Positions 11,601-21,728 of a stretch of 64,000 nucleotides of DNA are shown here, one piece after another. The translations under genes were made by a program, and so were the position numbers. This stretch comes from Aegilops tauschii subsp. strangulata (lineage: Eukaryota > Streptophyta > Magnoliopsida > Poales > Poaceae). The notes beneath the pieces are model-generated. The model was not told the origin of the DNA. It worked only from the letters and a program-made list of their open reading frames with translations, and did not search any database. The stretch lies in the NCBI RefSeq assembly GCF_002575655.3, contig NC_053035.3:507376601-507440600 (forward strand), written 5' to 3'. Every line of letters starts with the position of its first letter. Position 1 is the stretch's first letter.

Positions 11601-12065
11601 CGAACTCCAAGGTGCGCTTACATGTCGGTCATCAACAATCACAGTTTGGTCCGATTCTGGCACGTTTCTTGGACTATTACTCAGTTTTGGGGTCCTGTAG
11701 ACATTTCCATGATTGATTGACAAACACCGGGGTGCGTTTACGTGTCGGTTATCAACACTCACATATTTGGCCGATTCATGTCCGTTTCATGCACTATTAC
11801 TTAGCGTTTGGGTACATAGAGCGATTGATGAACCCGGGGTGCGTATATGTGTCCGTCGTCAACACTCACAGTTTGGTCCAATTCTGACCTGTTTCGTGGA
11901 CTATTACTCACCGTTTTGGGGTCCCGAAGCGATTTCCATAGTTGTTGAACCCCAAGGTGTGATTACGTGTTGGTCATCAACACTCGCAGTTTTGGCCGAT
12001 TCTGGCCCGTTTCATAGACTATTACTCACTGTTTTAGGGTCCCAAAGCGATTTCCATGGTTGTCG
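8686..12065. repeat. pSc119.2-type satellite array A, ~29 monomers
   Basis: Tandem monomers of 116-118 bp; the shared CGTTTCATGGACTATTACTC core recurs at 8771, 8889, 9005, 9122, 9240 and so on. Four variants alternate without exception: M1 (CACTCGCAG or CACCCGCAG), M2 (CAACAATCACAG), M3 (CTCACATATTTGG) and M4 (CGTCAACACTCACAG.TTTGG). M1 recurs near 8700, 9173, 9618, 10091, 10561, 11016, 11485 and 11948. M2 is shortened to about 102 bp near 9268 and 10665 by loss of 16 bp after GGGGTCCC. Because 117 is divisible by 3, both strands carry long fortuitous ORFs. The match to pSc119.2 rests on memory of the published monomer, but it is close. Confidence 0.9.
12061..12065. repeat. Target-site duplication TGTCG, left
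   Basis: TGTCG precedes the copia 5' LTR and recurs at 20634-20638 after the 3' LTR. Removing the element and one copy restores a continuous M2 satellite monomer (…GGTTGTCGAACTCC…), proving a single insertion into the array. Confidence 0.93.
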
Positions 12066-13813
12066 TGTTGGAAATATGCCCTAGAGGCAATAATAAAATG
12101 GTTATTATTGTATTTCCTTGTTCATGATAATTGTCTATTGTTCATGCTATAATTGTATTAACTGGAAACCGTAATACATGTGTGAATACATAGACCACAA
12201 CATGTCCCTAGTAAGCCTCTAGTTGACTAGCTCGTTGATCAATAGATGGTTATGGTTTCCTGACCATGGACATTGGATGTCATTGATAACGGGATCACAT
12301 CATTAGGAGAATGATGTGATGGACAAGACCCAATCCTAAGCATAGCACAAGATCGTGTAGTTCATTTGCTAAGAGCGTTTCTAATGTCAAGTATCGTTTC
12401 CTTAGACCATGAGATTGTGCAACTCCCGGATACCGTAGGAATGCTTTGGGTGTACCAAACGTCACAACGTAACTGGGTCGCTATAAAGGTGCACTACAGG
12501 TATCTCCGAAAGTGTCTGTTGGGTTGGCACGAATCGAGACTAGGATTTGCCACTCCGTATGACGGAGAGGTATCTCTGGGCCCACTCGGTAATGCATCAT
12601 CATAATGAGCTCAATGTGACTAAGGAGTTAGCCACGGGATCATGCGTTACGGAACGAGTAAAGAGACTTGCCGGTAACAAGATTGAACGTGGTATTGGGA
12701 TACCGACGATCAAATCTCGGGCAAGCAACATGCCGATAGACAAAGGGAATTGTATACGGGATTGATTGAATCCCCGACATCGTGGTTCATCCGATGAGAT
12801 CATCGTGGAACATGTGGGAGCCAATATGGGTATCCAGATCCCGCTATTGGTTATTGACCGGAGAGGTGTCTCGGTCATGTCTGCATGGTTCCCGAACCCG
12901 TAGGGTCTACACACTTAAGGTTCGGTGACGCTAGAGTTGTTATGGGAAATAGTATGTAGTTACCGAAGGTTGTTCGGAGTCCCGGATGAGATCCCGGACA
13001 TCACGAGGAGTTCCGGAATGGTCCGACGGTGAAGATCGATATATTGGACGAAGGGTATTGGAGTCCGGAAGTGTTCCAGGGGTACCAGGCTATGGCCAGC
13101 ATGACCGAAAGGTGTTTCGGGAGCCCCGGCAAGTGTTGGAGGGCCTCATGGGCCAAAGGGGAAGGGGCAAACCAGCCCACTAAGGGGTGGTGCGCCCCCC
13201 ACACCCTTTCCCACGTTACTTGGGGAGGTGGGGCGCCTCCACCTGGCTTGGGAGGCAAGCCTCCACCTGCTTGGCTTGGGGGGCAAGTCTCCCTAGGATT
13301 TTCCCTAGGGAGATCCAATCTGCTTGGCCGCCGCCCCCTAGGGGAAACCCTAGGGCGCCTCCCCCACTCCCCTTGCCCCTATATATAGTGGAGGGGTGAG
13401 AGGGCAGCCGCACCTCTTCCCTGGCGCAGCCCTCCCTCCTCATACACCTGCTCCTTCTCCTCCGTAGTGCTTAGCGAAGCTCTGCCGGAGAACCACGAGC
13501 TCCATTTCCACCACGCCGTCGTGCTGCTGGAGTTCTCCCTCAACTTCTCCTCTCCCCTTGCTGGATCAAGAAGGAGGAGACGTCCCCGGGCTGTACGTGT
13601 GTTGAACGCGGAGGCGCCGTCCGTTCGGCGCTAGATCGGATCTTCCGCGATTTGAATCGCTGCGAGTACGACTCCACCGCGTTCTTGTAACGCTTCCGCT
13701 TAGCGATCTTCAAGGGTATGAAGATGCATTCCCTCTCTCTCGTTGCTAGCATCTCCTAGATTGATCTTGGTGATACGTAGGAAAATTTTGAATGATTGCT
13801 ACGTTCCCCAACA
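12066..13813 (+). repeat. 5' LTR of the dead copia element
   Basis: 1,748 bp from TGTTGGAAATATGCC to CCCCAACA. It has TG...CA termini and a TATA box (TATATATA, 13380-13387) before a CT-rich leader. Compared with the 3' LTR it has about 45 extra bp around 13280-13325 (a GGGGGGCAAGTCTCCCTAGG context) and lacks a few bp near 13676. ORFs within it, on either strand, are shared by all LTRs of the family and are not genes. Confidence 0.92.
13380..13387 (+). promoter_or_regulatory. TATA box of the 5' LTR
   Basis: TATATATA in a GCCCCTATATATAGTGGAGG context, followed by a CT-rich stretch. The same motif sits at the equivalent place in the other LTRs of this clade here: 20196, 23552, 28306, 35429, 48303, 55106 and 61703. 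Confidence 0.7.
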
Positions 13814-13814
13814 T

Positions 13815-13828
13815 TGGCATCATGAGCT
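13815..13828 (+). other. Primer-binding site region
   Basis: TTGGCATCATGAGC follows the 5' LTR by one base. It resembles, with changes, the TGGTATCAGAGC site complementary to initiator methionine tRNA used by most plant copia elements. The duplicate copy has GTGGCATC at the same place, so the T at 13814 or 13815 is a private change. Confidence 0.65.
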
Positions 13829-14470
13829 AGGTCTATGCGTAGATTCTATGCACGAGTAGAACACAAAGTAGTTGTGGGCGATGATTTGTTCAATTTGCTT
13901 GCCGTTACTAGTCTTATCTTGATTCGGCGGCATTGTGGGATGAAGCGGCCCGGACCGACCTTACACGTACTCTTACGTGAGACAGGTTCCACCGACTGAC
14001 ATGCACTTGATGCATAAGGTGGCTAGCGGGTGTCTGTCTCTCCCACTTTAGTCGGATCGGATTCGATGAAGAGGGTCCTTATTAAGGGTAAATAGCAATT
14101 GGCATATCACCGTTGTGGCTTTTGCGTAGGTCAGAAACGTTCGCTAGAAACCCATAGCAGCCACGTAAAACATGCAACAACAATTAGAGGACGTCTAACT
14201 TGTTTTTGCAGGGTATGCTATGTGATGTGATATGGCCAAAAGGATGTGATGAATGATATATGTGATGTATGAGATTGATCATGTTCTTGTAATAGGAATC
14301 ACGACTTGCATGTCGATGAGTATGATAACCGGCGGGAGCCATAGGAGTTGTCTTAATTTATTGTATGACCTGCGTGTCAATGTAAACGCCATGTAATTAC
14401 TTTACTTTATTGCTAACCGTTAGCCATAGTAGTAGAAGTAATAGTTGGCGAGACAACTTCATGAAGACAC

Positions 14471-14515
14471 GATGATGGAGATCATGATGATGGAGATCAT
14501 GATGATGGAGATCAT
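14471..14515 (+). repeat. 15-bp minisatellite in the copia leader, three units
   Basis: GATGATGGAGATCAT three times in direct succession within the untranslated leader. The related Angela-type element has two units at 29397-29426, so copy number varies between subfamilies. Confidence 0.8.
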
Positions 14516-15109
14516 GGTGTCATGCCGGTGACGAAGGTGATCATGCCGCGCCTCGAAGATGGAGATCAAAAGGCGCAAGATGATATTGGCCATATCATGT
14601 CACTTTATGATTTGCATGTGATGTTTGTCATGTTTACATCTTATTTGCTTAGAACGACGGTAGCATAAATAAGATGATCCCTCACTAAAATTTCAAGAGA
14701 TGTGTTCCCCCTAACTGTGCACCGTTGCGAAGGTTCGTTGTTTCGAATCACCACGTGATGATCGGGTGTCATAGATTCTAACGTTCGCATACAACGGGTG
14801 TAAGCCAGATTTACACATGCGAAACACTTAGGTTGACTTGACGAGCCTAGCATGTACAGACATGGCCTCGGTACACAAGAGACCGAAAGGTCGAACATGA
14901 GTCGTATAGTAGATACGATCAACATGGAGATGTTCACCGTTGATGACTAGTTCGTCTCACGTGATGATCGGACACGGTCTAGTCGATTCGGATCATGTAT
15001 CACTTAGATGACTAGAGGGATGTCTATCTAAGTGGGAGTTCATTAAATAATCAGATGAACTTAATTGTCATGAACATAGTCAAAAGGTCTTTGCAAATTA
15101 TGTCATAGC

Positions 15110-18100
15110 TTGTGCTTTAGTTCTACTGTTTAAGATATGTTCCTAGAGAAAATTTAGTTGAAAGTTGACAGTAGCAATTATGCGAACTGGGTCCGTATAC
15201 TGACGATTGTCCTCATTGCTGCACAGAAGGCTTATGTCCTTAATGCACCGCTCGGTGTGCTGAACCTCGAGCGTCGTCTGTGGATGTTGCGAACATCTGA
15301 CATACACATTTTGATGACTACGTGATAGTTCGGTGTGTAATGTTAAACGGTTTAGAATTGAGGCACCGAAGACATTTTGAAACGTCGCGGAACATATGAG
15401 ATGTTCCAAGAGCTGAAATTGGGATTTCAAGCCCGTGCCCACGTCAAGAGGTGTGAGATCTCCGACAAGTTTCTTAAGCCTGCAAACTAAGGGAGAAAAG
15501 CTCAATCGTTGAGCATGTGCTCAGACTGTCTGAGTACTACAATCGCTTGAATCGAATGGGAGTTAATCTTCCAGATGAGATAGTGATGGTTCTCCATAGT
15601 CACTGCCACCAAGCTATTAGAGCTTCGTGATGAACTATAACATATCAGGGATAGACATGATGATCCTTGAGCAACTCGCGATGTTTGACATCGCGAAAGT
15701 AGAAATCAAGTAGGAGCATCAATTGTTGATGTTAATAAAACCACTAGTTTCAAGAAGGGCACGGGCAACAAGGGATACTTCATGAAACGGCAAATCTGTT
15801 GCAGCTCTAGTGAAGAAATCCAAGGTTGAACCCAAACCCAAGACTAAGTGCTTCTGAGATGAGGGGAACGGTCACTGAAGCAGAACTACCCTAGATACTT
15901 CATAGATGAGAAGGCTGGTAAGGTCGACAGAAGTATATTGGATATACATTATATTAATATGTACTTTACTAGTACTCCTAGTAGCACCAGGGTATTAGAT
16001 ACCGGTTCGGTTGCTAAGTGTTAGAAACTCGAAATAAAAGCTGCGGAATAAACGGAGACTAGCTAAAAGTGAGATGACGATATGTGTTGGAAGTGTTTCC
16101 AAGGTTGATGTGATCAAGCATCGCTTGCTCCCTCTACCATCGAGATTGGTGTTAAACCTAAATAATTGTTATTTGGTGTTTACGTTGAGCATAGACATGA
16201 TTGGATTATGTTGTTCATTTAAGAAGAATAATGGTTACTCTTTTTATTTGAATAATACCTTCAATGGTCTTGCACCTAAAATAAATGGTTTATTGAATCT
16301 CGATCGTAGTGATACACATGTTCATGCCAAAAGATATTAGATAGTAATGATAGTACCACATACTTGTGGCACTGCTATTTGAGTCATATTGGGATAAAAT
16401 GCATGAAGAAGCTCCATGTTGATGGATCTTTGGACTCACTCATTTTTGAAAAGATTGAGACATGCGAACCATGTCTATTGGCATATATGCATGAAGAAAC
16501 TCCATACAGATGGATCATTTGGACTCACTTGATTTTGAATCACTTGAGACATGCAAATCATACCACATGGGCAAGATGACTGAAAGGCCTCGTTTTCAGT
16601 GAGATGGAACAAGAGAGTAACTTGTTGGAAGTAATACATTTTGATGTGTGCAATCAAATGAGTGCTGAGGCACGCAGTGGATATCGTTATGTTCTTACTT
16701 CACAGATGATTTGAGTAGATGCTAAGAATATTTACTTGATGAAACACAAGTCTGAATTATTGAAAGGTTCAAGTAATTTCAGAGTGAAGTTGAAGATCGT
16801 CGTGACAAGAGGATAAAATGTCTATGATATGATCATAGAGATATCTGAGTTATGAGTTTGGCACACAATTAAGACATTGTGGAAATTGTTTCACAACTAA
16901 TACCGCCTGGAACACCATAGTGTGATGGTGTGTCCGAACATCATAACTGCACCCTATTGGATATGGTGCATACCATGATATCTTTTATCGAATTACCGCT
17001 ATCGTTTATGGGCTAGGCATTAGAGACAACCGCATTCACTTTAAATAGGGCACCACGCAATTCCGTTGAGACGACACCGTATGAACTATGGTTTAGAGAA
17101 ACCTAAGCTGTCGTTTCTTAAAAGTGGGCTACGACGCTTATGTGAAAAAGTTTCAGGCTGATAAGCTCGAACCCAAAGCGGATAAATGCATCTTCATAGA
17201 ATACCCAAAACAGTTGGGTATACCTCCTATTTCAGATCTGGAAACGAAAGTGATTGTTTCTAGTAACGGGTCCTTTCTCGAGGAAAAGTTTCTCTCGAAA
17301 GAATTGAGTGGGAGGATGGTGGAGACTTGATGAGGTTATTGAACCATCACTTCAACTAGTGTGTAGCAGGGCACAGGAAGTTGTTCCTGTGGCACCTACA
17401 CCAATTGAAGTGGAAGCTTATGATAGTGATCATGAAACTTCGGATCAAGTCACTACCAAACCTCGTAGGACGACAAGGATGCATGCTACTTCAGAGTGGT
17501 ACGTAATCCTGTCTTGGAAGTCATGTTGCTTGACAACAATGAACCTAAGAGCTATGGAGAAGCAATGATGGGCCCGGATTCCGACGAATGGCTCGAGGCC
17601 ATAAAATCTGAGAGAGGATCCATGTATAAAAACAAAGTGTAGACTTTGGAAGAACTACTTGATGGTCGTAAGGCTGTTGGGTGCAGATGGATTTTAAAAG
17701 GAAGACAGACAATGATGGTAAGTCTCACCATTAAGAAAGCTCGACTTGTCGTTAAGATGTTTTCCGGCAAGTTCAAGGAGTTGACTGCGATGAGACTTTC
17801 TCACTGGTAGCGATGCTAAGAGTCTGTTGGAATTATATTAGCAGTTACTGCATTATTTATGAAATCTTGCAGATAGGATGTCAAAAACCATTGTTTCCTC
17901 GACGATTTTCTTGAGGAAAGGTTGTATGTGATACAACCAGAAGGTTTTGTCAATCCTGAAAGATGCTAACAAGTATGCAAAGCTCCAGCAATCCTTCTAA
18001 GGACTGGAGTAAGCATCTCGGAGTTGGAATGTACGCTTTGATGAGATGATCAAAGATTTTGGGTTTATACAAAGTTTATGAGAAACTTGTATTTCCAAAG

Positions 18101-18870
18101 AAGTGAGTGGGAGCACTATAGAATTTTTGATGAGTATATGTTGTTAACATATTGTTGATCAGAAATGATGTAGAATTTCTGGAAAGCATACAGGGTTATT
18201 TGAAAAGTGTTTTTTAATGGAAAACCTAGATTAAGCTACTTGAACATTGAGCATCAAGATCTATAAGGATAGATCAAAAACGCTTAATAGTATTTTCAAA
18301 TGAATACATACCGTGACAAGATTTTGAAGGAGTTCAAAATAGATCAGCAAAGAAGGAGTTCTTGGCTGTGTTACAAGGTGTGAGTATTGAGTAAGACTCA
18401 AGACCTGACCACGGCAGAAGAGAGAGAAAGGACGAAGGTCGTCCCCTATGCTTTAGACGTAGGCTCTACAGTATGTTATGCTGTGTACCGCACCTGAAGT
18501 GTGCCTTGCCATGAGTTAGTCAAGGGGTACAATAGTGATCCGGGAATGGATCACATGACAGCGGTTGAACTTATCCTTAGTAACTAGTGGACTAAGGTAT
18601 TTTCTCGATTATGGAGGTGGTAAAAGAGTTCGTCGTAAAGGGTTACGTCGATGCAAACTTTGACACTAATCCGGATGACTCTGAGTAGTGAACCGGATTC
18701 GTATAGTAGAGCAGTTATTTGGAATAGCTCCAAGTAGCGCGTGGTAGCTGCATCTACAAGATGACATAGAGATTTGTAAAGCACACACGGATCCGAAAGG
18801 TTCAGACTCGTTGACTAATAACCTCTCTCACAAGCGAGATATGATCAAACCCAATGGGTGTTGGATTCGT
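15110..18870 (+). pseudogene. Degenerate copia gag-pol
   Basis: Alignment by eye with the better element at 30025-34090 shows all parts in order. Gag remnant spans about 15110-15920, with the zinc knuckle destroyed (CF then a stop). Protease is near 15985-16030 (VLDTGSVAK). The integrase zinc region begins at 16364 (WHCYLSHIGIKCMKKLH, CEPC), its core runs to about 17100, reverse transcriptase spans about 17560-18250, and RNase H about 18600-18870. Stops and small indels occur throughout. An imperfect 88-bp tandem duplication lies in the integrase zinc region (16399 and 16487). No functional product is possible. Confidence 0.85.
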
Positions 18871-18924
18871 TACAATCACATAGTGATGTGAACTAGATTA
18901 TTGACTCTAGTGCAAGTGGGAGAC

Positions 18925-20633
18925 TGTTGGAAATATGCCCTAGAGGCAATAATAAAATGGTTATTATTGTATTTCCTTGTTCATGATAATTGTCTATTGT
19001 TCATGCTATAATTGTATTAACTGGAAACCGTAATACATGTGTGAATACATAGACCACAACATGTCCCTAGTAAGCCTCTAGTTGACTAGCTCGTTGATCA
19101 ATAGATGGTTATGGTTTCCTGAACATGGACATTGGATGTCATTGATAACGGGATCACATCATTAGGAGAATGATGTGATGGACAAGACCCAATCCTAAGC
19201 ATAGCACAAGATCGTGTAGTTCGTTTGCTAAGAGCTTTTCTAATGTCAAGTGTCGTTTCCTTAGACCATGAGATTGTGCAACTCCCGGATACCGTAGGAA
19301 TGCTTTGGGTGTACCAAACGTCACAACGTAACTGGGTGGCTATAAAGGTGCACTACAGGTATCTCCGAAAGTGTCTGTTGGGTTGGCACGAATCGAGACT
19401 GGGATTTGTCACTCCGTATGACGGAGAGGTATCTCTGGGCCCACTCGGTAATGCATCATCATAATGAGCTCAATGTGACTAAGGAGTTAGCCACGGGATC
19501 ATGCGTTACGGAACGAGTAAAGAGACTTGCCGGTAACAAGATTGAACGAGGTATTGGGATACCGACGATCGAATCTCGGGCAAGCAACATGCCGATAGAC
19601 AAAGGGAATTGTATACGGGATTGATTGAATCCCCGACATCGTGGTTCATCCGATGAGATCATCGTGGAACATGTGGGAGCCAATATGGGTATCCAGATCC
19701 CGCTATTGGTTATTGACCGGAGAGGTGTCTCGGTCATGTCTGCATGGTTCCCGAACCCGTAGGGTCTACACACTTAAGGTTCGGTGACGCTAGAGTTGTT
19801 ATGGGAAATAGTATGTGGTTACCGAAGGTTGTTCGGAGTCCCGGATGAGATCCCGGATATCATGAGGAGTTCCGGAATGGTCCGGCGGTGAAGATCGATA
19901 TATTGGACGAAGGGTATTGGAGTCCGGAAGTGTTCCGGGGGTACCAGGCTATGGCCAGCATGACCGAAAGGTGTTTCGGGAGCCCCGGCAAGTGTTGGAG
20001 GGCCTCATGGGCCAAAGGGGAAGGTGCAAACCAGCCCACTAAGGGGTGGTGCGCCCCCCACACCCTTTCCCACGTTACTTGGGGAGGTGGGGCGCCTCCA
20101 CCTGGCTTGGGAGGCAAGCCTCCACCTGCTTGGCTTCGGGTGGCCGCCGCCCCCTAGGGGAAACCCTAGGGCGCCTCCCCCACTCTCCTTGCCCCTATAT
20201 ATAGTGGAGGGGTGAGAGGGCAGCCGCACCTCTTCCCTGGCGCAGCCCTCCCTCCTCACACACCTCCTCCTTCTCCTCCGTAGTGCTTAGCGAAGCTCTG
20301 CCGGAGAACCACGAGCTCCATTGCCACCACGTCATCGTGCTGCTGGAGTTCTCCCTCAACTTCTCCTCTCCCCTTACTGGATCAAGAAGGAGGAGACGTC
20401 CCCAGGCTGTACGTGTGTTGAACGCGGAGGCGCCGTCCGTTCGGCGCTAGATCGGAACTTCCGTGATTTGAATCGCTGCGAGTGCGACTCCATCAACCGC
20501 GTTCTTGTAACGCTTCCGCTTAGCGATCTTCAAGGGTATGAACATGCATTCCCTCTCTCTCGTTGCTAGCATCTCCTAGATTGATCTTGGTGACACGTAG
20601 GAAAATTTTGAATTATTGCTACGTTTCCCAACA
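18925..20633 (+). repeat. 3' LTR of the dead copia element
   Basis: 1,709 bp with ends TGTTGG and CCCAACA, and TATA at 20196-20203. Private changes relative to its copies at 22281 and 53836 include positions near 19126 and 20128. Its promoter points right, directly into the satellite. Confidence 0.92.
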
Positions 20634-21728
20634 TGTCGAACTCCAAGGTGCGCTTACGTGTCGGTCATAAAAAATCACAGTCTGGGCCGATTCTTGCCCG
20701 TTTCTTGGACTATTACTCAGTTTTGGGGTCCCGGAGTCATTTCCACGATTGACGAACCCCGGGGTGCGTTTACATGTCGATAATCAACACACTCATATTT
20801 GGCCGATTCGTGTCCATTTCATGCACTATTACTCAGCATTATGGGGACCCAGAGCGATTTCCACGATTGATAAACCCCGGTGTGCGTTTATGTGTCTGTC
20901 GTCAACACTCACAGTTTGGTCTAATTCTGACCAGTTTCGTGGATTATTACTCACCATTTTGGGGTCCTGAAGCGATTTCCGTAGTTGTTGAAACCCAAGG
21001 TGTGCTTACGTGTTGGTCATCAACACTCGCAATTTTGGCCGATTCTGTCCCGTTTCATGGACTATTACTCACCGTTTTGGGGTCCCAAAGCGATTTCCAT
21101 GGTTGTCGAACTCCAAGGTGCGCTTACGTGTCGGTCATCAAAAATCACAGTTTGGTCCGATTCTGACATGTTTCTTGGACTATTACTCAGTTTTGCGGTC
21201 CTGGAGGCATTTCCATGATTGATTGACAAACACCGGGGTGCGTTTACGTGTCGGTCATCAACACTCACATATTCGGCCGATTCTTGTCCGTTTCATGCAC
21301 TATTACTTAGCGTTTTGGGTACACAGAGCGATTTCCTCGATTGATGAACCCGGGGTGCGTTTATGTGTCCGTCGTCAACACTCACAGTTTGGTCCAATTC
21401 TGACCTGTTTCGTGGACTGTTACTCACCGTTTTGGGGTCCCGAAGCGATTTCCATAGTTGTTGAACCCCAAGTGTGATTACGTGTTGGTCATCAACACCC
21501 GCAGTTTTGGCCGATTCTGGCCCGTTTCATGGACTATTACTCACTGTTTTGGGGTCCCAAAGCGATTTCCATGGTTGTCGAACTCCAAGGTGCGCTTACG
21601 TGTCGGTCATAAAAAATCACAGTCTGGGCCGATTCTTGCCCGTTTCTTGGACTATTACTCAGTTTCGGGGTCCCGGAGTCATTTCCACGATTGACGAACC
21701 CCGGGGTGTGTTTACATGTCGATCATCA
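20634..21728. repeat. pSc119.2-type satellite array C, ~9 monomers
   Basis: Continues array A in perfect register: it starts with the rest of the M2 monomer interrupted by the copia insertion and proceeds M3, M4, M1, M2 and so on. It begins with the right-hand TGTCG duplication (20634-20638). Relative to array F it lacks about 1.8 kb, with the switch near 20956. It is cut off in an M3 monomer by the duplication junction at 21729. Confidence 0.9.

Larger units (their letters stand above)
12066..20633 (+). mobile_element. Dead Ty1/copia element, BARE/WIS/Angela clade, complete with TSD
   Basis: An 8,568-bp element with both LTRs, a 5-bp TSD, a primer-binding site just after the 5' LTR, an untranslated leader of about 1.3 kb, degenerate gag-pol and a polypurine tract (CAAGTGGGAGA) before the 3' LTR. 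Domain order protease, integrase, reverse transcriptase, RNase H is that of copia. The coding region is riddled with stops and frameshifts, so it was old or replicated as a defective template. It is inserted in satellite array A, orientation plus. Its duplicate is 46989-55543, and its 3' part was duplicated again at 21729-23989. Confidence 0.92.
18373..21728. repeat. 3,356-bp tandem duplication, first unit
   Basis: Runs from the RNase H part of the dead copia element, through its 3' LTR, into satellite as far as an M3 monomer. The same segment follows at 21729-25084. The join at 21729 switches from satellite (ATCATCA) to copia (AGGTGTGAG) through a shared ACA. Confidence 0.9.

Noticed and set aside
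8686..12065. CRISPR-like array
   Set aside because: Repeats are head to tail without unique spacers, monomers are far too long, and the context is a plant genome with LTR retrotransposons.
12600..12914. Conserved 104-codon minus-strand ORF present in every copia LTR (also 19459, 22815, 27535, 47523, 54369, 60944; plus strand at 39121)
   Set aside because: It recurs because the LTR recurs. It lies in regulatory LTR sequence, has no domain, and shows amino-acid changing differences without sign of constraint.
13001..13443. Overlapping Pro/Gly-rich ORFs of 70-119 codons in LTR middles
   Set aside because: GC-rich LTR sequence gives stop-poor frames in several phases at once; none continues beyond the LTR.
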